Assembly: GCF_001426585.1 (NCBI RefSeq)
Contig: NZ_LMEI01000008.1
Location: 304,708 to 368,707 of the forward strand
DNA from: Streptomyces sp. Root431
GTDB lineage: Bacteria > Actinomycetota > Actinomycetes > Streptomycetales > Streptomycetaceae
Length of the DNA: 64,000 bases
Direction: 5' to 3'
Shown here: in pieces, positions 35,428 through 44,773 of the stretch
How the letters are laid out: each line of letters opens with the position of its first letter
Position numbering within the stretch: the stretch's first letter is position 1
Made by a program: the position numbers and the translations under genes
Notes under the pieces: model-generated
What the model was told of the DNA's origin: nothing
Databases searched by the model: none
Seen by the model: the letters and a program-made list of their open reading frames with translations, nothing else

Positions 35428-36426
35428 ATGCCCGCCGTGACCGATGTCCGCCTGTCCCGCCCCGCGCGCGTGTGGATCCTCGTCCTCGCGCTCCTGCTCC
35501 TCGGCGGCGGCGCCACCGCCTACACCCTGCGGGCGGCCTCGGGGCGGCAGACCGGGGCCGCCGGGGCCTCGGTGGCCGGCTTCACCCTCGACGCCGGCCG
35601 CCCCGGCGCGCTCCACGTCCGGGACACCGCCACGGGGCGCGTCGCGCGTCTGGACCCGTCCGCGCCCGGCGGCCGGGTGGCGGGAGGGCCCGCCTGCGAC
35701 CGCTTCCACGCGGCCGGCCCCACCGCCCTCTGCCTCGTGCGCCGCCCGGGCGTCCCGGCCCGCTCGTACGCCCTGGTGCTCGACCGCCGGCTGCGCGAGG
35801 TGCGCCGCGTCGCGCTCCCGGGCATCCCCAGCCGCGCCAGGGTCTCCGCCTCCGGACAGATGCTCGCCTGGACGATGTTCGCGACGGGCGACTCCTACGC
35901 GCGCTCGTCGTTCTCCACCCGCACGTCGATCCTCGACCTGCGCACCGGATACCTGGTGAAGAACATCGAGCAGATCCCGCTCACCCTCGGCGGCCGCCGC
36001 TACCACGCCCCCGACGTCAACTACTGGGGTGTGTCCTTCGCCGCCGACGACAACCGCTTCTACGCCACCGTCTCGACGGGCGGGCGCACCCACCTCGTCG
36101 AGGGCGACATGAAGAACTGGTCGGCCAGGGCGCTGCGGGAGAACGTCGAATGCCCGTCGCTCTCCCCGGACGGGACCCGCATCGCCTTCAAGAAGCGCGT
36201 CTCCGAAGGGCCGCGCGAGCCGTGGCGGCTGTACGTGTACGACCTGCGCTCCGGGCGCGAGCACCCCGTCGCCGAAGGGCGCGGCATCGACGACCAGGCC
36301 CTGTGGACCGACCCGGAGACCCTCGCGTACGGATACGGGGGAGCGGTCTGGTCCGTACCGGCCGACGGGACGGGAGCGCCGCGTCAGCTGGCGCGCGGGG
36401 CGACGTCGCCCGCGGTGCCGCGCTGA
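35428..36426 (+). CDS. Membrane-anchored TolB-like beta-propeller protein
   Basis: 332 residues. One N-terminal helix (about 16-34) anchors an outer domain with at least four WD40/TolB-like repeats (LHVRDTATGRVARLD, ILDLRTGYLV, CPSLSPDGTRIAFKK, LYVYDLRSGREHPV). No enzyme motif is seen; such propellers usually bind partners or sugars. It begins three bases after the transporter stop with GAGAGGA upstream, so the phosphoesterase, transporter and propeller genes form one operon, suggesting a shared uptake or sensing task. Confidence 0.83.
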   Translation: MPAVTDVRLSRPARVWILVLALLLLGGGATAYTLRAASGRQTGAAGASVAGFTLDAGRPGALHVRDTATGRVARLDPSAPGGRVAGGPACDRFHAAGPTALCLVRRPGVPARSYALVLDRRLREVRRVALPGIPSRARVSASGQMLAWTMFATGDSYARSSFSTRTSILDLRTGYLVKNIEQIPLTLGGRRYHAPDVNYWGVSFAADDNRFYATVSTGGRTHLVEGDMKNWSARALRENVECPSLSPDGTRIAFKKRVSEGPREPWRLYVYDLRSGREHPVAEGRGIDDQALWTDPETLAYGYGGAVWSVPADGTGAPRQLARGATSPAVPR

Positions 36427-36443
36427 CGGCGCCGCCCGTCCGC

Positions 36444-37736
36444 TCAGGCCTTCCGGAGGGCGCCGCGGACCGCGAGCGCCGCCATCGGCAGCAGCAGGCA
36501 GGCGGCGATCGCGTTGAGCGGCCCGTAGCCCGCCTGCGAGACGATCAGGCCCGCCGCGAGCCCGCCGACCCCGGCGGCCGTGTTCATGACGAAGTCGGAG
36601 AGGCCCTGGACGGCCGCCCGAGCGGCCTGCGGCACCGAGTCGGTGAGCAGCGCCGAGCCGGACACGAGACCGGCGGACCAGCCGAGGCCGAGGACGAAGA
36701 GGCCCAGGGCCGTCTGGCCGTGGCTCGGTCCTGCCGTGCCCGCGATGAGCGCGGCCACGGAGATGAGCCCGACGGCCAGCCCGATCACCGCCGTCCGGCC
36801 CAGCCGGTCGGACAGCCAGCCCATCAGGGGGGAGAAGGCGTACATGCCCGCGATGTGCCCGCTGATCACGAGACCGATCAGCTGGATGCCCGCGCCGTGG
36901 TGGGTCAGCGCCACCGGGGTCATCGACATGATCGAGACCATCGCCGTGTGCGAGGCGGCGACGGTGACCAGGGCGAGCCGGGCCTTCGGCGACTCCCGTA
37001 CCGCCCGCATCCCGGCGCGCAGGGAGCGGCCCTCCGGCCGCTCGCCCGCCCCGGAGTCCGCGAGCGCGCGGGCGGTGAGGAGGGGGTCCGGGCGCAGGAG
37101 GAGCGCGACCACGGCCGCCGAGACGACGAAGACGCCGGCCGCCCAGACGAAGGGGCCCGCCGTCGCCGGGATGCCCAGGCCGGACACGCTCTCCCCGGCG
37201 GGTGCGGCGATGTTCGGCCCGAGCACCGCGCCGATCGTGGTCGCCCACACCACGGTGGAGATGGCCCGGGCCCTGCGGTCGGGCTCGGCGAGGTCGGCGG
37301 CGGCGAACCGGGCCGCCAGGTTGGCCGAGGATCCTGCGCCGAAGCCGACGAGCCCGACGAGGAGCAGCGGGAAGCTCTCGACGGCCGCGCCGAGCACCAC
37401 CACGACGGCACCGACCGCCCCGAGCAGGTACGCGAGGACCAGCCCCGCCCGGCGTCCCCGCGAGGCCATCAGAGCGGCCAGCGGCATGGCGAGCAGCGCG
37501 GGACCGGCCACCGTCGCCGTGGAGGCGAGGCCGGACAGGGCCTCCGTGCCGCTGACGTCCTTCGCCAGGACGGCGGCGAGCGCGACGCCGATCGCGATGC
37601 CGAGCCCGCCGAGGATCTGGGTGGCGATGAGGACGGCCTGGATCCGCCGGCGCAGCGCGGGCAGCTCGGCGGCGGAGACGGGCGTGGATATCTCGTCGGG
37701 CAGGGTGACGTCAGGGGCGTCGGGGGTGTTGGTCAC
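36444..37736 (-). CDS. MFS transporter
   Basis: 430 residues, twelve helices. Motif A-like segments are LMASRGRRAG and LMGWLSDRLGRTAV; the N-terminal 30 residues are cytoplasmic. It resembles the YfcJ/MdtG-type efflux branch. No substrate can be given. The GTG start overlaps a near-palindrome (CACTTACGTGAGTG, 37734-37747 with two mismatches) that could be a binding site for its regulator. The gene is convergent with the propeller gene. Confidence 0.87.
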   Translation of the reverse strand: MTNTPDAPDVTLPDEISTPVSAAELPALRRRIQAVLIATQILGGLGIAIGVALAAVLAKDVSGTEALSGLASTATVAGPALLAMPLAALMASRGRRAGLVLAYLLGAVGAVVVVLGAAVESFPLLLVGLVGFGAGSSANLAARFAAADLAEPDRRARAISTVVWATTIGAVLGPNIAAPAGESVSGLGIPATAGPFVWAAGVFVVSAAVVALLLRPDPLLTARALADSGAGERPEGRSLRAGMRAVRESPKARLALVTVAASHTAMVSIMSMTPVALTHHGAGIQLIGLVISGHIAGMYAFSPLMGWLSDRLGRTAVIGLAVGLISVAALIAGTAGPSHGQTALGLFVLGLGWSAGLVSGSALLTDSVPQAARAAVQGLSDFVMNTAAGVGGLAAGLIVSQAGYGPLNAIAACLLLPMAALAVRGALRKA

Positions 37737-37782
37737 TTACGTGAGTGTGCCAGCCGTCCCATCCGATGGGAACGCCCCCTCG

Positions 37783-37814
37783 GCCCGCTCTCGGGGCCTC
37801 CCCTCGGAGCGGGC
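37783..37814 (-). terminator. Hairpin terminator after ogt
   Basis: GCCCGCTC (37783-37790) pairs with GAGCGGGC (37807-37814), with an inner GGGG/CCCC pair; it lies one base past the ogt stop. Confidence 0.7.
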
Positions 37815-37815
37815 G

Positions 37816-38382
37816 TCAGAACAGCGGCGCCGGCAGCACGCCCTCCAAGGCCAGCAGCTGCCGCTTGGTCTCCAGGCCGCCCCCGAAGCCCCCGAGCCCG
37901 CCGTCGCTCTCCACCACACGGTGGCACGGCACCACCACCGGCAGCGGATTGGCGCCCATAGCCGCTCCGACCGCCTGCGCCGCGCCGGGCTGCCCCACGC
38001 GCCGCGCCAGCTCCCCGTACCCCACGACCGTGCCGTACGGGACGCCCGTCGCCAGCTCGCGCAGCACCTGCCGGTTGAAGCCGGTCGTCAGGCTCCAGTC
38101 CAGCGGCAGGTCGAACGCGCGCGGGTCGCCCGCGAAGTACGCGTCGAGGCTGCGTATCGCCTCGGCGAGCAGCCCCGAGGCGCTCTCCACCGGCTCCACC
38201 CCGAACCGCCCGGCCAGGCGGTCGAGCATCTCCACCCGCCGCGCCGCGTCGGCGTGGAACTCGACCCGCACCAGACCCCGCCCGGTCGCGGCGAGGAAGA
38301 GCGGGCCGATGTCGCTCTCCACGACCGTCCACTCCACCGCGACGGCCGGCTCCCCGCCCGTCGGCTCCGCTTCGATGTCCAT
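37816..38382 (-). CDS. ogt: Methylated-DNA-protein-cysteine methyltransferase
   Basis: 188 residues. It transfers the alkyl group from O6-alkylguanine to its own Cys and is used once. The active-site motif is VVVPCHRVV near 140-148. The N-terminal domain is IGPLFLAATGRGLVRVEF, and the recognition helix region is VPYGTVVGYGELARRVG. The ATG at 38382 is chosen because a -10 element ends seven bases before it, making the message leaderless; ATG or GTG upstream would lie inside the promoter. A damage-type promoter precedes it. Confidence 0.94.
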   Translation of the reverse strand: MDIEAEPTGGEPAVAVEWTVVESDIGPLFLAATGRGLVRVEFHADAARRVEMLDRLAGRFGVEPVESASGLLAEAIRSLDAYFAGDPRAFDLPLDWSLTTGFNRQVLRELATGVPYGTVVGYGELARRVGQPGAAQAVGAAMGANPLPVVVPCHRVVESDGGLGGFGGGLETKRQLLALEGVLPAPLF

Positions 38383-38389
38383 GTCGCCC

Positions 38390-38411
38390 ACGGTACGACC
38401 CGCCACTGACA
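38390..38411 (-). promoter_or_regulatory. PafBC/RecA-NDp-type promoter of ogt
   Basis: On the minus strand TGTCAGTG (38411-38404), eight bases, TACCGT (38395-38390), then seven bases to the ATG. The octamer is the same as that of uvrB. Confidence 0.75.
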
Positions 38412-38556
38412 GCCCGGGCGGGAACGGGCTCCGCCCGGTCACGAAGGGGGCGCCGGGCCGCCGCCCAGATCACGGACCGGTCTCGCTCCGGTCTCACGAG
38501 CAGAAATTCCCCGGTCACGTGGTCGTGAGGCCCCCGGCGCGCCATAATCTCGCCCC

Positions 38557-38568
38557 GGTAGTACTACC
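38557..38568. promoter_or_regulatory. Perfect 12-bp palindrome upstream of the MHYT gene
   Basis: GGTAGTACTACC. It lies about 57 bases before the start codon and just after a CATAATCT sequence that could hold the -10. It could be an operator. Confidence 0.5.
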
Positions 38569-38624
38569 CAGCGGTACCGACTGTTTTCGGACGACGTGGC
38601 ACCAGGGGTGGAGGGCATACGCTC

Positions 38625-39524
38625 ATGCAGGGCACGGTCGACGGATTCAGCTACGGGCTCGTCACTCCGGTGGCCGCTTTCATCATGGCCTGCCTCGGCG
38701 GCGCCCTCGGACTGAGGTGCACCACCAGGTCGCTCCGCCACCGTGACAGCTTCAAGGCGGGGTGGCTCGCCCTCGGCGCCACCTCCATCGGCACCGGCAT
38801 CTGGACGATGCACTTCATCGCCATGATGGGCTTCTCGGTCCAGCAGGCGCCCATCAACTACGACCGCCCCATCACCTTCGCCAGTCTGGGCGTCGCCGTC
38901 CTCATGGTCGGCATCGGGATCTTCATCGTCGGGTACCGCGGGGCGACCGCCCTCACCCTCGTCACCGGCGGCACGATCACCGGCCTCGGCGTCGCCACGA
39001 TGCACTACCTCGGCATGGCCGGCATGCGCCTCCACGGCCGCATCGAGTACGACACGCTCACCGTCGCCCTCTCCGTGGTCATCGCCGTCGTGGCCGCCAC
39101 GGCGGCCCTCTGGGCGGCCGTTTCCGTACATGGATTTCTGGCCAGTCTCGGCGCGAGCCTGGTGATGGGCGGAGCCGTCAGTGGTATGCACTACACCGCC
39201 ATGGCGGCCGTCAGCGTCCACCTCCAGGGACCCCAGGCCCCCGGCGCCACCGGTGACACCGCGACCTCGCTCCTCCTGCCGATGCTGATCGGCCCCGCGG
39301 TCTTCCTGATCCTCGCCGCCGTGGTCGTCATGTTCGACCCGCTGCTCGTGATGGGCGACCCGGACTGGCAGCGGCCCGCCGCCCGGAGCGTGCACCGCCC
39401 CGGCGTCCCCGCGCCGCGCCACGTCCCGTCCTACGGCGAGCCCGCCAACTGGACGGCCCGCCCCGCGGGCCGCGCCGCCCGCAGGAGCGTCCCCCGCGGC
39501 GGACACCGCTCCCAGGACTGGTGA
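38625..39524 (+). CDS. MHYT-domain integral membrane protein
   Basis: 299 residues, seven predicted helices. The MHYT motif appears three times, as MHFIAM near 62, MHYLGM near 125 and MHYTAM near 188, the arrangement thought to bind copper and to sense a diatomic gas or redox state. Most MHYT proteins carry a GGDEF or EAL signalling domain; this one has only a basic Arg/Pro-rich tail of about 50 residues, so it is the stand-alone form common in actinobacteria. Its output is unknown. Confidence 0.9.
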   Translation: MQGTVDGFSYGLVTPVAAFIMACLGGALGLRCTTRSLRHRDSFKAGWLALGATSIGTGIWTMHFIAMMGFSVQQAPINYDRPITFASLGVAVLMVGIGIFIVGYRGATALTLVTGGTITGLGVATMHYLGMAGMRLHGRIEYDTLTVALSVVIAVVAATAALWAAVSVHGFLASLGASLVMGGAVSGMHYTAMAAVSVHLQGPQAPGATGDTATSLLLPMLIGPAVFLILAAVVVMFDPLLVMGDPDWQRPAARSVHRPGVPAPRHVPSYGEPANWTARPAGRAARRSVPRGGHRSQDW

Positions 39525-39600
39525 CGGGACGCCCTCAGGGCGCCTTCGAGGCACCTGCGGGACAGCTCGGGAGGGGGCGGTGAGCCGATCACCGCCCGAC

Positions 39601-39622
39601 TGTCAGTGCCGGGTCGTACGGT
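39601..39622 (+). promoter_or_regulatory. PafBC/RecA-NDp-type promoter of uvrB
   Basis: TGTCAGTG (39601-39608), eight bases, TACGGT (39617-39622), six bases, ATG. No ribosome binding site is visible, so the message is probably leaderless. The known motif in mycobacteria is TTGTCRGTG-N8-TAnnnT. Confidence 0.78.
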
Positions 39623-39628
39623 GGTTGC

Positions 39629-41767
39629 ATGCGGCCCGTTTCCAAGATCGAACGTACGGTGGCGCCCTTCGAGGTCGTCAGCTCCTACCAGCCCAGCGGC
39701 GACCAGCCGACGGCCATCGCCGAGCTCGAGCGGCGCATCCGCGCGGGCGAGAAGGACGTCGTGCTCCTCGGCGCCACCGGCACCGGCAAGTCGGCCACCA
39801 CCGCGTGGATGATCGAGAAGCTCCAGCGCCCCACCCTCGTGATGGCGCCGAACAAGACCCTGGCCGCCCAGCTGGCGAACGAGTTCCGCGAGCTCCTGCC
39901 GAACAACGCGGTCGAGTACTTCGTCTCGTACTACGACTACTACCAGCCCGAGGCGTACGTCCCCCAGTCGGACACGTACATCGAGAAGGACTCCTCCATC
40001 AACGAGGAGGTGGAGCGGCTCCGCCACTCCGCGACGAACTCCCTGCTCACCCGCAGGGACGTCATCGTGGTCGCCTCCGTCTCCTGCATCTACGGCCTCG
40101 GCACGCCCCAGGAGTACGTGGACCGGATGGTCCCGCTCAAGGTCGGCGAGGAAATGGACCGCGACCAGCTGCTCCGCCGCTTCGTCGACATCCAGTACAC
40201 CCGCAACGACCTGGCGTTCACCCGCGGCACCTTCCGCGTCCGCGGCGACACCATCGAGATCTTCCCGGTGTACGAGGAGCTGGCCGTCCGCATCGAGATG
40301 TTCGGCGACGAGATCGAGGCCCTCTCCACCCTCCACCCGCTCACCGGCGAGGTCATCAGCGAGGACCGCGAGCTGTACGTCTTCCCCGCGAGCCACTACG
40401 TCGCGGGCCCCGAGCGCATGGAGCGCGCGGTGAACGACATCGAGCGCGAGCTGGAGACCCGCCTCGCCGAGCTCGACAAGCAGGGCAAGCACCTGGAGTC
40501 CCAGCGCCTGCGCATGCGCACCACGTACGACATCGAGATGATGCGGCAGATCGGCTCCTGCTCCGGCATCGAGAACTACTCGATGCACTTCGACGGCCGC
40601 GAACCGGGCTCCGCGCCGAACACCCTCCTCGACTACTTCCCCGAGGACTTCCTGCTCGTCATCGACGAGTCGCACGTGACCGTGCCGCAGATCGGTGCCA
40701 TGTACGAGGGCGACGCCTCCCGCAAGCGGACCCTCGTCGACCACGGCTTCCGGCTCCCGTCCGCCCTCGACAACCGCCCGCTGAAGTGGGAGGAGTTCCA
40801 GAAGCGGATCGGCCAGACCGTCTACCTCTCGGCGACCCCCGGCACGTACGAACTCTCCCGGGGCGACGGCTTCGTCGAGCAGATCATCCGCCCCACCGGC
40901 CTCGTCGACCCCGAGGTCGTCGTGAAGCCGACCGAGGGCCAGATCGACGACCTCGTCCACGAGATCCGGCTGCGCACCGAGAAGGACGAGCGGGTCCTCG
41001 TCACCACCCTCACCAAGAAGATGGCCGAGGACCTCACCGACTACTTCCTGGAGCTCGGTATCCAGGTGCGGTACCTCCACAGCGACGTCGACACCCTGCG
41101 CCGCATCGAGCTGCTGCGCGAGCTGCGCGCCGGCGAGTACGACGTCCTCGTCGGCATCAACCTCCTCCGCGAGGGCCTCGACCTTCCCGAGGTCTCCCTC
41201 GTCGCCATCCTCGACGCCGACAAGCAGGGCTTCCTGCGCTCCGGGACCTCCCTCATCCAGACCATCGGCCGCGCCGCGCGAAACGTCTCGGGCCAGGTCC
41301 ACATGTACGCGGACAGGATCACCCCGGCGATGGAGCAGGCCATCGACGAGACCAACCGGCGCCGCGAGAAGCAGGTCGCGTACAACACGGCGCACGGCAT
41401 CGACCCGCAGCCGCTCCGCAAGAAGATCAACGACATCGTCGCGACCATCGCCCGCGAGGAGGTCGACACCGAGGAGCTCCTCGGCAGCGGCTACCGCCAG
41501 GGGAAGGAGGGGAAGGCCGCGAAGGCGCCCGTCCCCTCGCTCGCCGCGCACGGCACCAAGGCCCGGGGCAAGGGCGGCGCGTCCGGTTCCACGATGGAGC
41601 TCGGCGACCGGCCGGCCACCGAACTGGCCGCGATCATCGAGGAGATGACCGACCGGATGCGTGCCGCCGCCGCAGAGCTGCAGTTCGAGGTCGCGGCCCG
41701 GCTCCGTGACGAAGTGGGAGAGCTGAAGAAGGAGTTGCGCCAGATGAAGGAGGCGGGCATCGCCTGA
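39629..41767 (+). CDS. uvrB: Excinuclease ABC subunit B
   Basis: 712 residues. UvrB is the helicase-like damage-verifying subunit of nucleotide excision repair. Walker A GATGTGKS is at 48-55. The beta-hairpin that probes the lesion, [12 protein letters not shown], is near 100-111. Helicase motifs include [16 protein letters not shown], and QTIGRAARN. The C-terminal UVR domain that binds Uvr[26 protein letters not shown] type, is at about 668-703, after an added Lys/Gly linker. It is the first gene after a damage-type promoter and probably lacks a leader. Confidence 0.98.
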   Translation: MRPVSKIERTVAPFEVVSSYQPSGDQPTAIAELERRIRAGEKDVVLLGATGTGKSATTAWMIEKLQRPTLVMAPNKTLAAQLANEFRELLPNNAVEYFVSYYDYYQPEAYVPQSDTYIEKDSSINEEVERLRHSATNSLLTRRDVIVVASVSCIYGLGTPQEYVDRMVPLKVGEEMDRDQLLRRFVDIQYTRNDLAFTRGTFRVRGDTIEIFPVYEELAVRIEMFGDEIEALSTLHPLTGEVISEDRELYVFPASHYVAGPERMERAVNDIERELETRLAELDKQGKHLESQRLRMRTTYDIEMMRQIGSCSGIENYSMHFDGREPGSAPNTLLDYFPEDFLLVIDESHVTVPQIGAMYEGDASRKRTLVDHGFRLPSALDNRPLKWEEFQKRIGQTVYLSATPGTYELSRGDGFVEQIIRPTGLVDPEVVVKPTEGQIDDLVHEIRLRTEKDERVLVTTLTKKMAEDLTDYFLELGIQVRYLHSDVDTLRRIELLRELRAGEYDVLVGINLLREGLDLPEVSLVAILDADKQGFLRSGTSLIQTIGRAARNVSGQVHMYADRITPAMEQAIDETNRRREKQVAYNTAHGIDPQPLRKKINDIVATIAREEVDTEELLGSGYRQGKEGKAAKAPVPSLAAHGTKARGKGGASGSTMELGDRPATELAAIIEEMTDRMRAAAAELQFEVAARLRDEVGELKKELRQMKEAGIA

Positions 41768-41824
41768 CGGGTGGCGGTCCGGTGTGTTGCAAGACCGACA
41801 CAAATCCGGACCGCGGCTCTGCGG

Positions 41825-41846
41825 TGTCAGTCCCTCTGCGTAGGGT
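41825..41846 (+). promoter_or_regulatory. PafBC/RecA-NDp-like promoter of the TerD group
   Basis: TGTCAGTC (41825-41832), eight bases, TAGGGT (41841-41846). The octamer differs from uvrB only at its last base; uvrC has the same final C. Start expected near 41853, leaving a 50-base leader with GAGAGGGG as ribosome binding site. Confidence 0.65.
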
Positions 41847-41906
41847 GCTGGACAACCGCACGCACCGGACAGCGGGCGCGGGGAACGCAACGAGAGGGGC
41901 AAGCGC

Positions 41907-42485
41907 GTGACGGTCAACATGACCAAGGGTCAGGCCATCAGCCTGGAGAAGCAGGGCGGGGGCAGCCTCAGCCAGGTGCGGATGGGGCTCGGCTGGCAGG
42001 CGGCACCGCGCCGCGGTCTCTTCGGCAAGCGCACCCAGGAGATCGACCTGGACGCCTCGGCCGTCCTCTTCGCCGACAAGCAGCCGGTCGACGTGGTCTT
42101 CTTCCGTCACCTGGTCAGCGACGACGGCTCGGTCAAGCACACCGGTGACAACCTCGTCGGCGGCGCGGGCCAGGGCGGGGACGACGAGGCGATCCTCGTC
42201 GACCTCCAGCGGGTCCCGGTCCACATCGACACGATCGTCTTCACCGTGAACTCGTTCACCGGTCAGACGTTCCAGGAGGTGCAGAACGCCTTCTGCCGGA
42301 TCGTCGACGAGACGAACGGGCAGGAGCTCGCGCGCTACACCCTCGACGGCGGCGGCAACTACACCGCGCAGATCATGGCGAAGGTGCACCGGGTCGGCTC
42401 CGGCTGGCAGATGACCGCCCTGGGCAACCCGGCCAACGGCCGTACGTTCCAGGACCTGATGCCCGCGATCCTGCCGCACCTGTAG
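41907..42485 (+). CDS. TerD-family stress protein
   Basis: 192 residues, one TerD domain: MTKGQAISLEKQGG near the start, IDLDASAVLF near 45, VFFRHLVSDDGSVKHTGDN and ILVDLQRVPVHIDTIVFTV. The acidic residues of the middle motifs bind calcium in known TerD proteins. Ter proteins give resistance to tellurite and other stresses, and TerD paralogues are numerous in Streptomyces, where some influence development. GTG start with GAGAGGGG upstream. It begins a group of a second TerD-type gene and terC. Confidence 0.9.
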   Translation: MTVNMTKGQAISLEKQGGGSLSQVRMGLGWQAAPRRGLFGKRTQEIDLDASAVLFADKQPVDVVFFRHLVSDDGSVKHTGDNLVGGAGQGGDDEAILVDLQRVPVHIDTIVFTVNSFTGQTFQEVQNAFCRIVDETNGQELARYTLDGGGNYTAQIMAKVHRVGSGWQMTALGNPANGRTFQDLMPAILPHL

Positions 42486-42508
42486 GCAGGCCCGCGCAGG
42501 ACGCACCC

Positions 42509-42543
42509 ACAGCTCCCGGAGGCACCAGGCCGCCGGGAGCTGT
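42509..42543 (+). terminator. Hairpin after the TerD gene
   Basis: ACAGCTCCCGG (42509-42519) pairs with CCGGGAGCTGT (42533-42543), an 11-bp perfect stem. It may reduce rather than stop reading into the next Ter gene. Confidence 0.65.
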
Positions 42544-42546
42544 CCC

Positions 42547-42598
42547 GCACCACCGCACCACCGACACACCGCACCACCGCGCATCCGCACCACCGCAC
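42547..42598. repeat. GCACCACC short repeats in the gap before the second Ter gene
   Basis: Five to six partly degenerate copies of GCACCACC or CGCACCACC in 52 bp, all non-coding. Confidence 0.6.
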
Positions 42599-42633
42599 GA
42601 TTCGTACCGGGAACCGCTGAGGGGACAGAGCCG

Positions 42634-44541
42634 ATGACGGCCGAGCTGGTCCGGGGGCAGAACCACCCCCTGCCCGACACCCGACTGGAGATCACGGTGT
42701 CGGCCGGTCACCCGGTCGTCGCCGGAGCCGCCCTCGGCGACGAGCGGGGCAAGGTCCCGGGCGTGGAGTGGGTCGCCCACCCCGTCGCTCCCTCGCTCCC
42801 GGGCGTGGACGTCCCCCGGCAGGCCGCGGCCGACCAGCGCCTCGCCGTCGACCTGGCGGCGGTCCCGGACGCCGTCCACCGCGTCTCCGTCCTCCTGGCG
42901 CTGCCCGTGGGCACCGGCGGACCGGCCTCCTTCGGGAGGGCCGCCGCGCCGTACGTCGCCGTCACCGGCTCCGACGGCACCGAGATCGCCAGCTACACGA
43001 TCACCGGGCTCGACAGCGAGTCCGCCGTCGTCGCCCTGGAGCTGTACCGCCGGCAGGGCGCCTGGAAGGTCCGCGCCATGGGCCAGGGATACGAGGGCGG
43101 TCTCGCCGCCCTCCTCGGCGACCAGGGCCTGGAGCGCCCCGCCGATCTGGCCGCGTCGATCCTGGAGACGGAGCGGGCACGCCACACGCCCGCCGCCCCG
43201 GTCCAGCCCCCGGCCCCCGTCCAGCCCCCGGTCCCGGTCCAGCCCCCTGCTCCGGAGCCCGCTCCCGCCGTTCCCCACTCCGCCCCGGCCACGCCGGGCA
43301 CGGGCGGTCCGATCAGCTACACGCACCCCCGCCGCCGGGCCGCCGCGCCGGAGCCCGCACCGGCCCCGGCCCCGGCTGCATCGACCGCGCAGGCGCCGCA
43401 GGGCCCCTCCGTCCCCGTCGCCGGGGACGCGGCCGGCTGGTCGATGGACGAGCGCCTTTACAACCAGGTGTGGGGGATGTTCGAGGACCTGGCCCGTACC
43501 GCCGCGGCCTACCGCAGCGCCTGCGACTTCGCCGAGTCCCGGCTCGACCGGGAGCTCGACGAGACGCTCTCCGACTACCGCTCCCGGGTCGGGGGCGCGA
43601 ACGACGCCGCCCGGTCGGCCGCCCGCGCCCGCCACGACGAGCTCGTCGAGCGGGCCCAGGAGGTCCTGGACCGGGACCTCGCCCAGCTCGCCGTCGAGTC
43701 CGAGGTCGTCGAACCGGCCCTGCCGCCCGCCTATGCCCGCTGGGACAACCCGGTGTGGCACGCCTACCGCCCCCCGGCGGAGGAGCCGATGGCCGTGCGC
43801 CTGGGCGACCTCCACCTGCCCGAGCGCACCGAACTGCGGATCCCCATGCTCGTCCGGCTCCCCATGGAGCGAGGGCTCTGGGTGGACAGCGGGCGCGGCC
43901 GCTCCGAGGCGGCCGGTCTCCTCGACGAGACCGAGCTCAAGCGGCTCGCCCTCGACAGCGCGGTCGCCCACACGGCCCGGCTGCTCGCCGTCCACCCGCC
44001 GGGCGGGTTCGTGGTCCACGTCGTCGACGCGGCCGGCGCCGGCGCCGCCGCGCTCGCGCCGCTCGTGGACACCGGTGTGCTCGCCGCCCCGCCCGCCCGG
44101 GGCGCGGCCGGGGTCTCGGCGGTCCTCGAGCAGCTCACCGAGCGGGTCGACCTTCTCCAGATGGCCCTGCGGAACGGCGCGGTCGACGCGCTGCCGCCCG
44201 GCCTGGACGCGGCCCGGCAGCTCCTGATCGTCCACGACTTCCCGCACGGCTTCGACGACCGGGCGGTCACCCGGCTCCGGTACCTCGCCGACGAGGGCCC
44301 CGGGGTCGGCGTCCATCTGCTGATGGTGGCCGACCGGGCGGACGCCGCCGCGTACGGACCCGTGCTCGATCCCCTCTGGCGGTCGCTGCTGCGGCTCACT
44401 CCCGTGCCCGACGACCACCTCGCCGATCCGTGGGTCGGTCACGCGTGGTCGTACGAGCCCCCGCTCCTTCCGCCGGGCAGCCGGATCCTCCGGCAGGTCC
44501 TCGCGCAGGTCGCGGACGCCCGTCCGGCAAAGCGGTCCTGA
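42634..44541 (+). CDS. TerD-domain protein fused to an FtsK-like region lacking Walker A
   Basis: 635 residues. Residues 1-180 form a TerD domain (IASYTITGLDSESAVVALELYRR and the WKVRAMGQGY strand). A Pro/Ala-rich linker (about 187-265) follows. The C-terminal 350 residues start with a coiled coil (SMDERLYNQVWGMFEDLART) and continue in a fold resembling FtsK-type P-loop ATPases (AVRLGDLHLPERTELRIP, LLIVHDFPHGFDDRAVTRL, GVHLLMVADR). At the Walker A place stands WVDSGRGRSEAAG, without GKS/T, so ATP hydrolysis is doubtful. Similarity to FtsK/TerY partners is by eye only. Confidence 0.7.
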   Translation: MTAELVRGQNHPLPDTRLEITVSAGHPVVAGAALGDERGKVPGVEWVAHPVAPSLPGVDVPRQAAADQRLAVDLAAVPDAVHRVSVLLALPVGTGGPASFGRAAAPYVAVTGSDGTEIASYTITGLDSESAVVALELYRRQGAWKVRAMGQGYEGGLAALLGDQGLERPADLAASILETERARHTPAAPVQPPAPVQPPVPVQPPAPEPAPAVPHSAPATPGTGGPISYTHPRRRAAAPEPAPAPAPAASTAQAPQGPSVPVAGDAAGWSMDERLYNQVWGMFEDLARTAAAYRSACDFAESRLDRELDETLSDYRSRVGGANDAARSAARARHDELVERAQEVLDRDLAQLAVESEVVEPALPPAYARWDNPVWHAYRPPAEEPMAVRLGDLHLPERTELRIPMLVRLPMERGLWVDSGRGRSEAAGLLDETELKRLALDSAVAHTARLLAVHPPGGFVVHVVDAAGAGAAALAPLVDTGVLAAPPARGAAGVSAVLEQLTERVDLLQMALRNGAVDALPPGLDAARQLLIVHDFPHGFDDRAVTRLRYLADEGPGVGVHLLMVADRADAAAYGPVLDPLWRSLLRLTPVPDDHLADPWVGHAWSYEPPLLPPGSRILRQVLAQVADARPAKRS

Positions 44542-44572
44542 CCTGGCCTCTTGGCGGCTCTTTACCCTGCCC

Positions 44573-44602
44573 TTTACCTTCTCTTGGTCTTTCGGGTAGT
44601 GT
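44573..44602 (+). promoter_or_regulatory. Candidate promoter of terC
   Basis: TTTACC (44573-44578), 18 bp, TAGTGT (44597-44602). Start near 44609, about 165 bases before the GTG start codon. The leader contains a repeat-rich CGGGGCG/GGCCCGG stretch. Confidence 0.6.
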
Positions 44603-44773
44603 TCATGACGCGGAGGGGAGTACTCCCCGTGTGCGGCGTACCCGTCAATACGGACGGATCTTCATCGATCCGATCCCGGGGCGTCGGCCCGGCCGCGGCA
44701 TGAGCCGCCCGGGTGGAAGAGACCTCCGGCAGCGACGACGCTGATCAAGTAGCCGTACGACGCCGGAGGCGCA

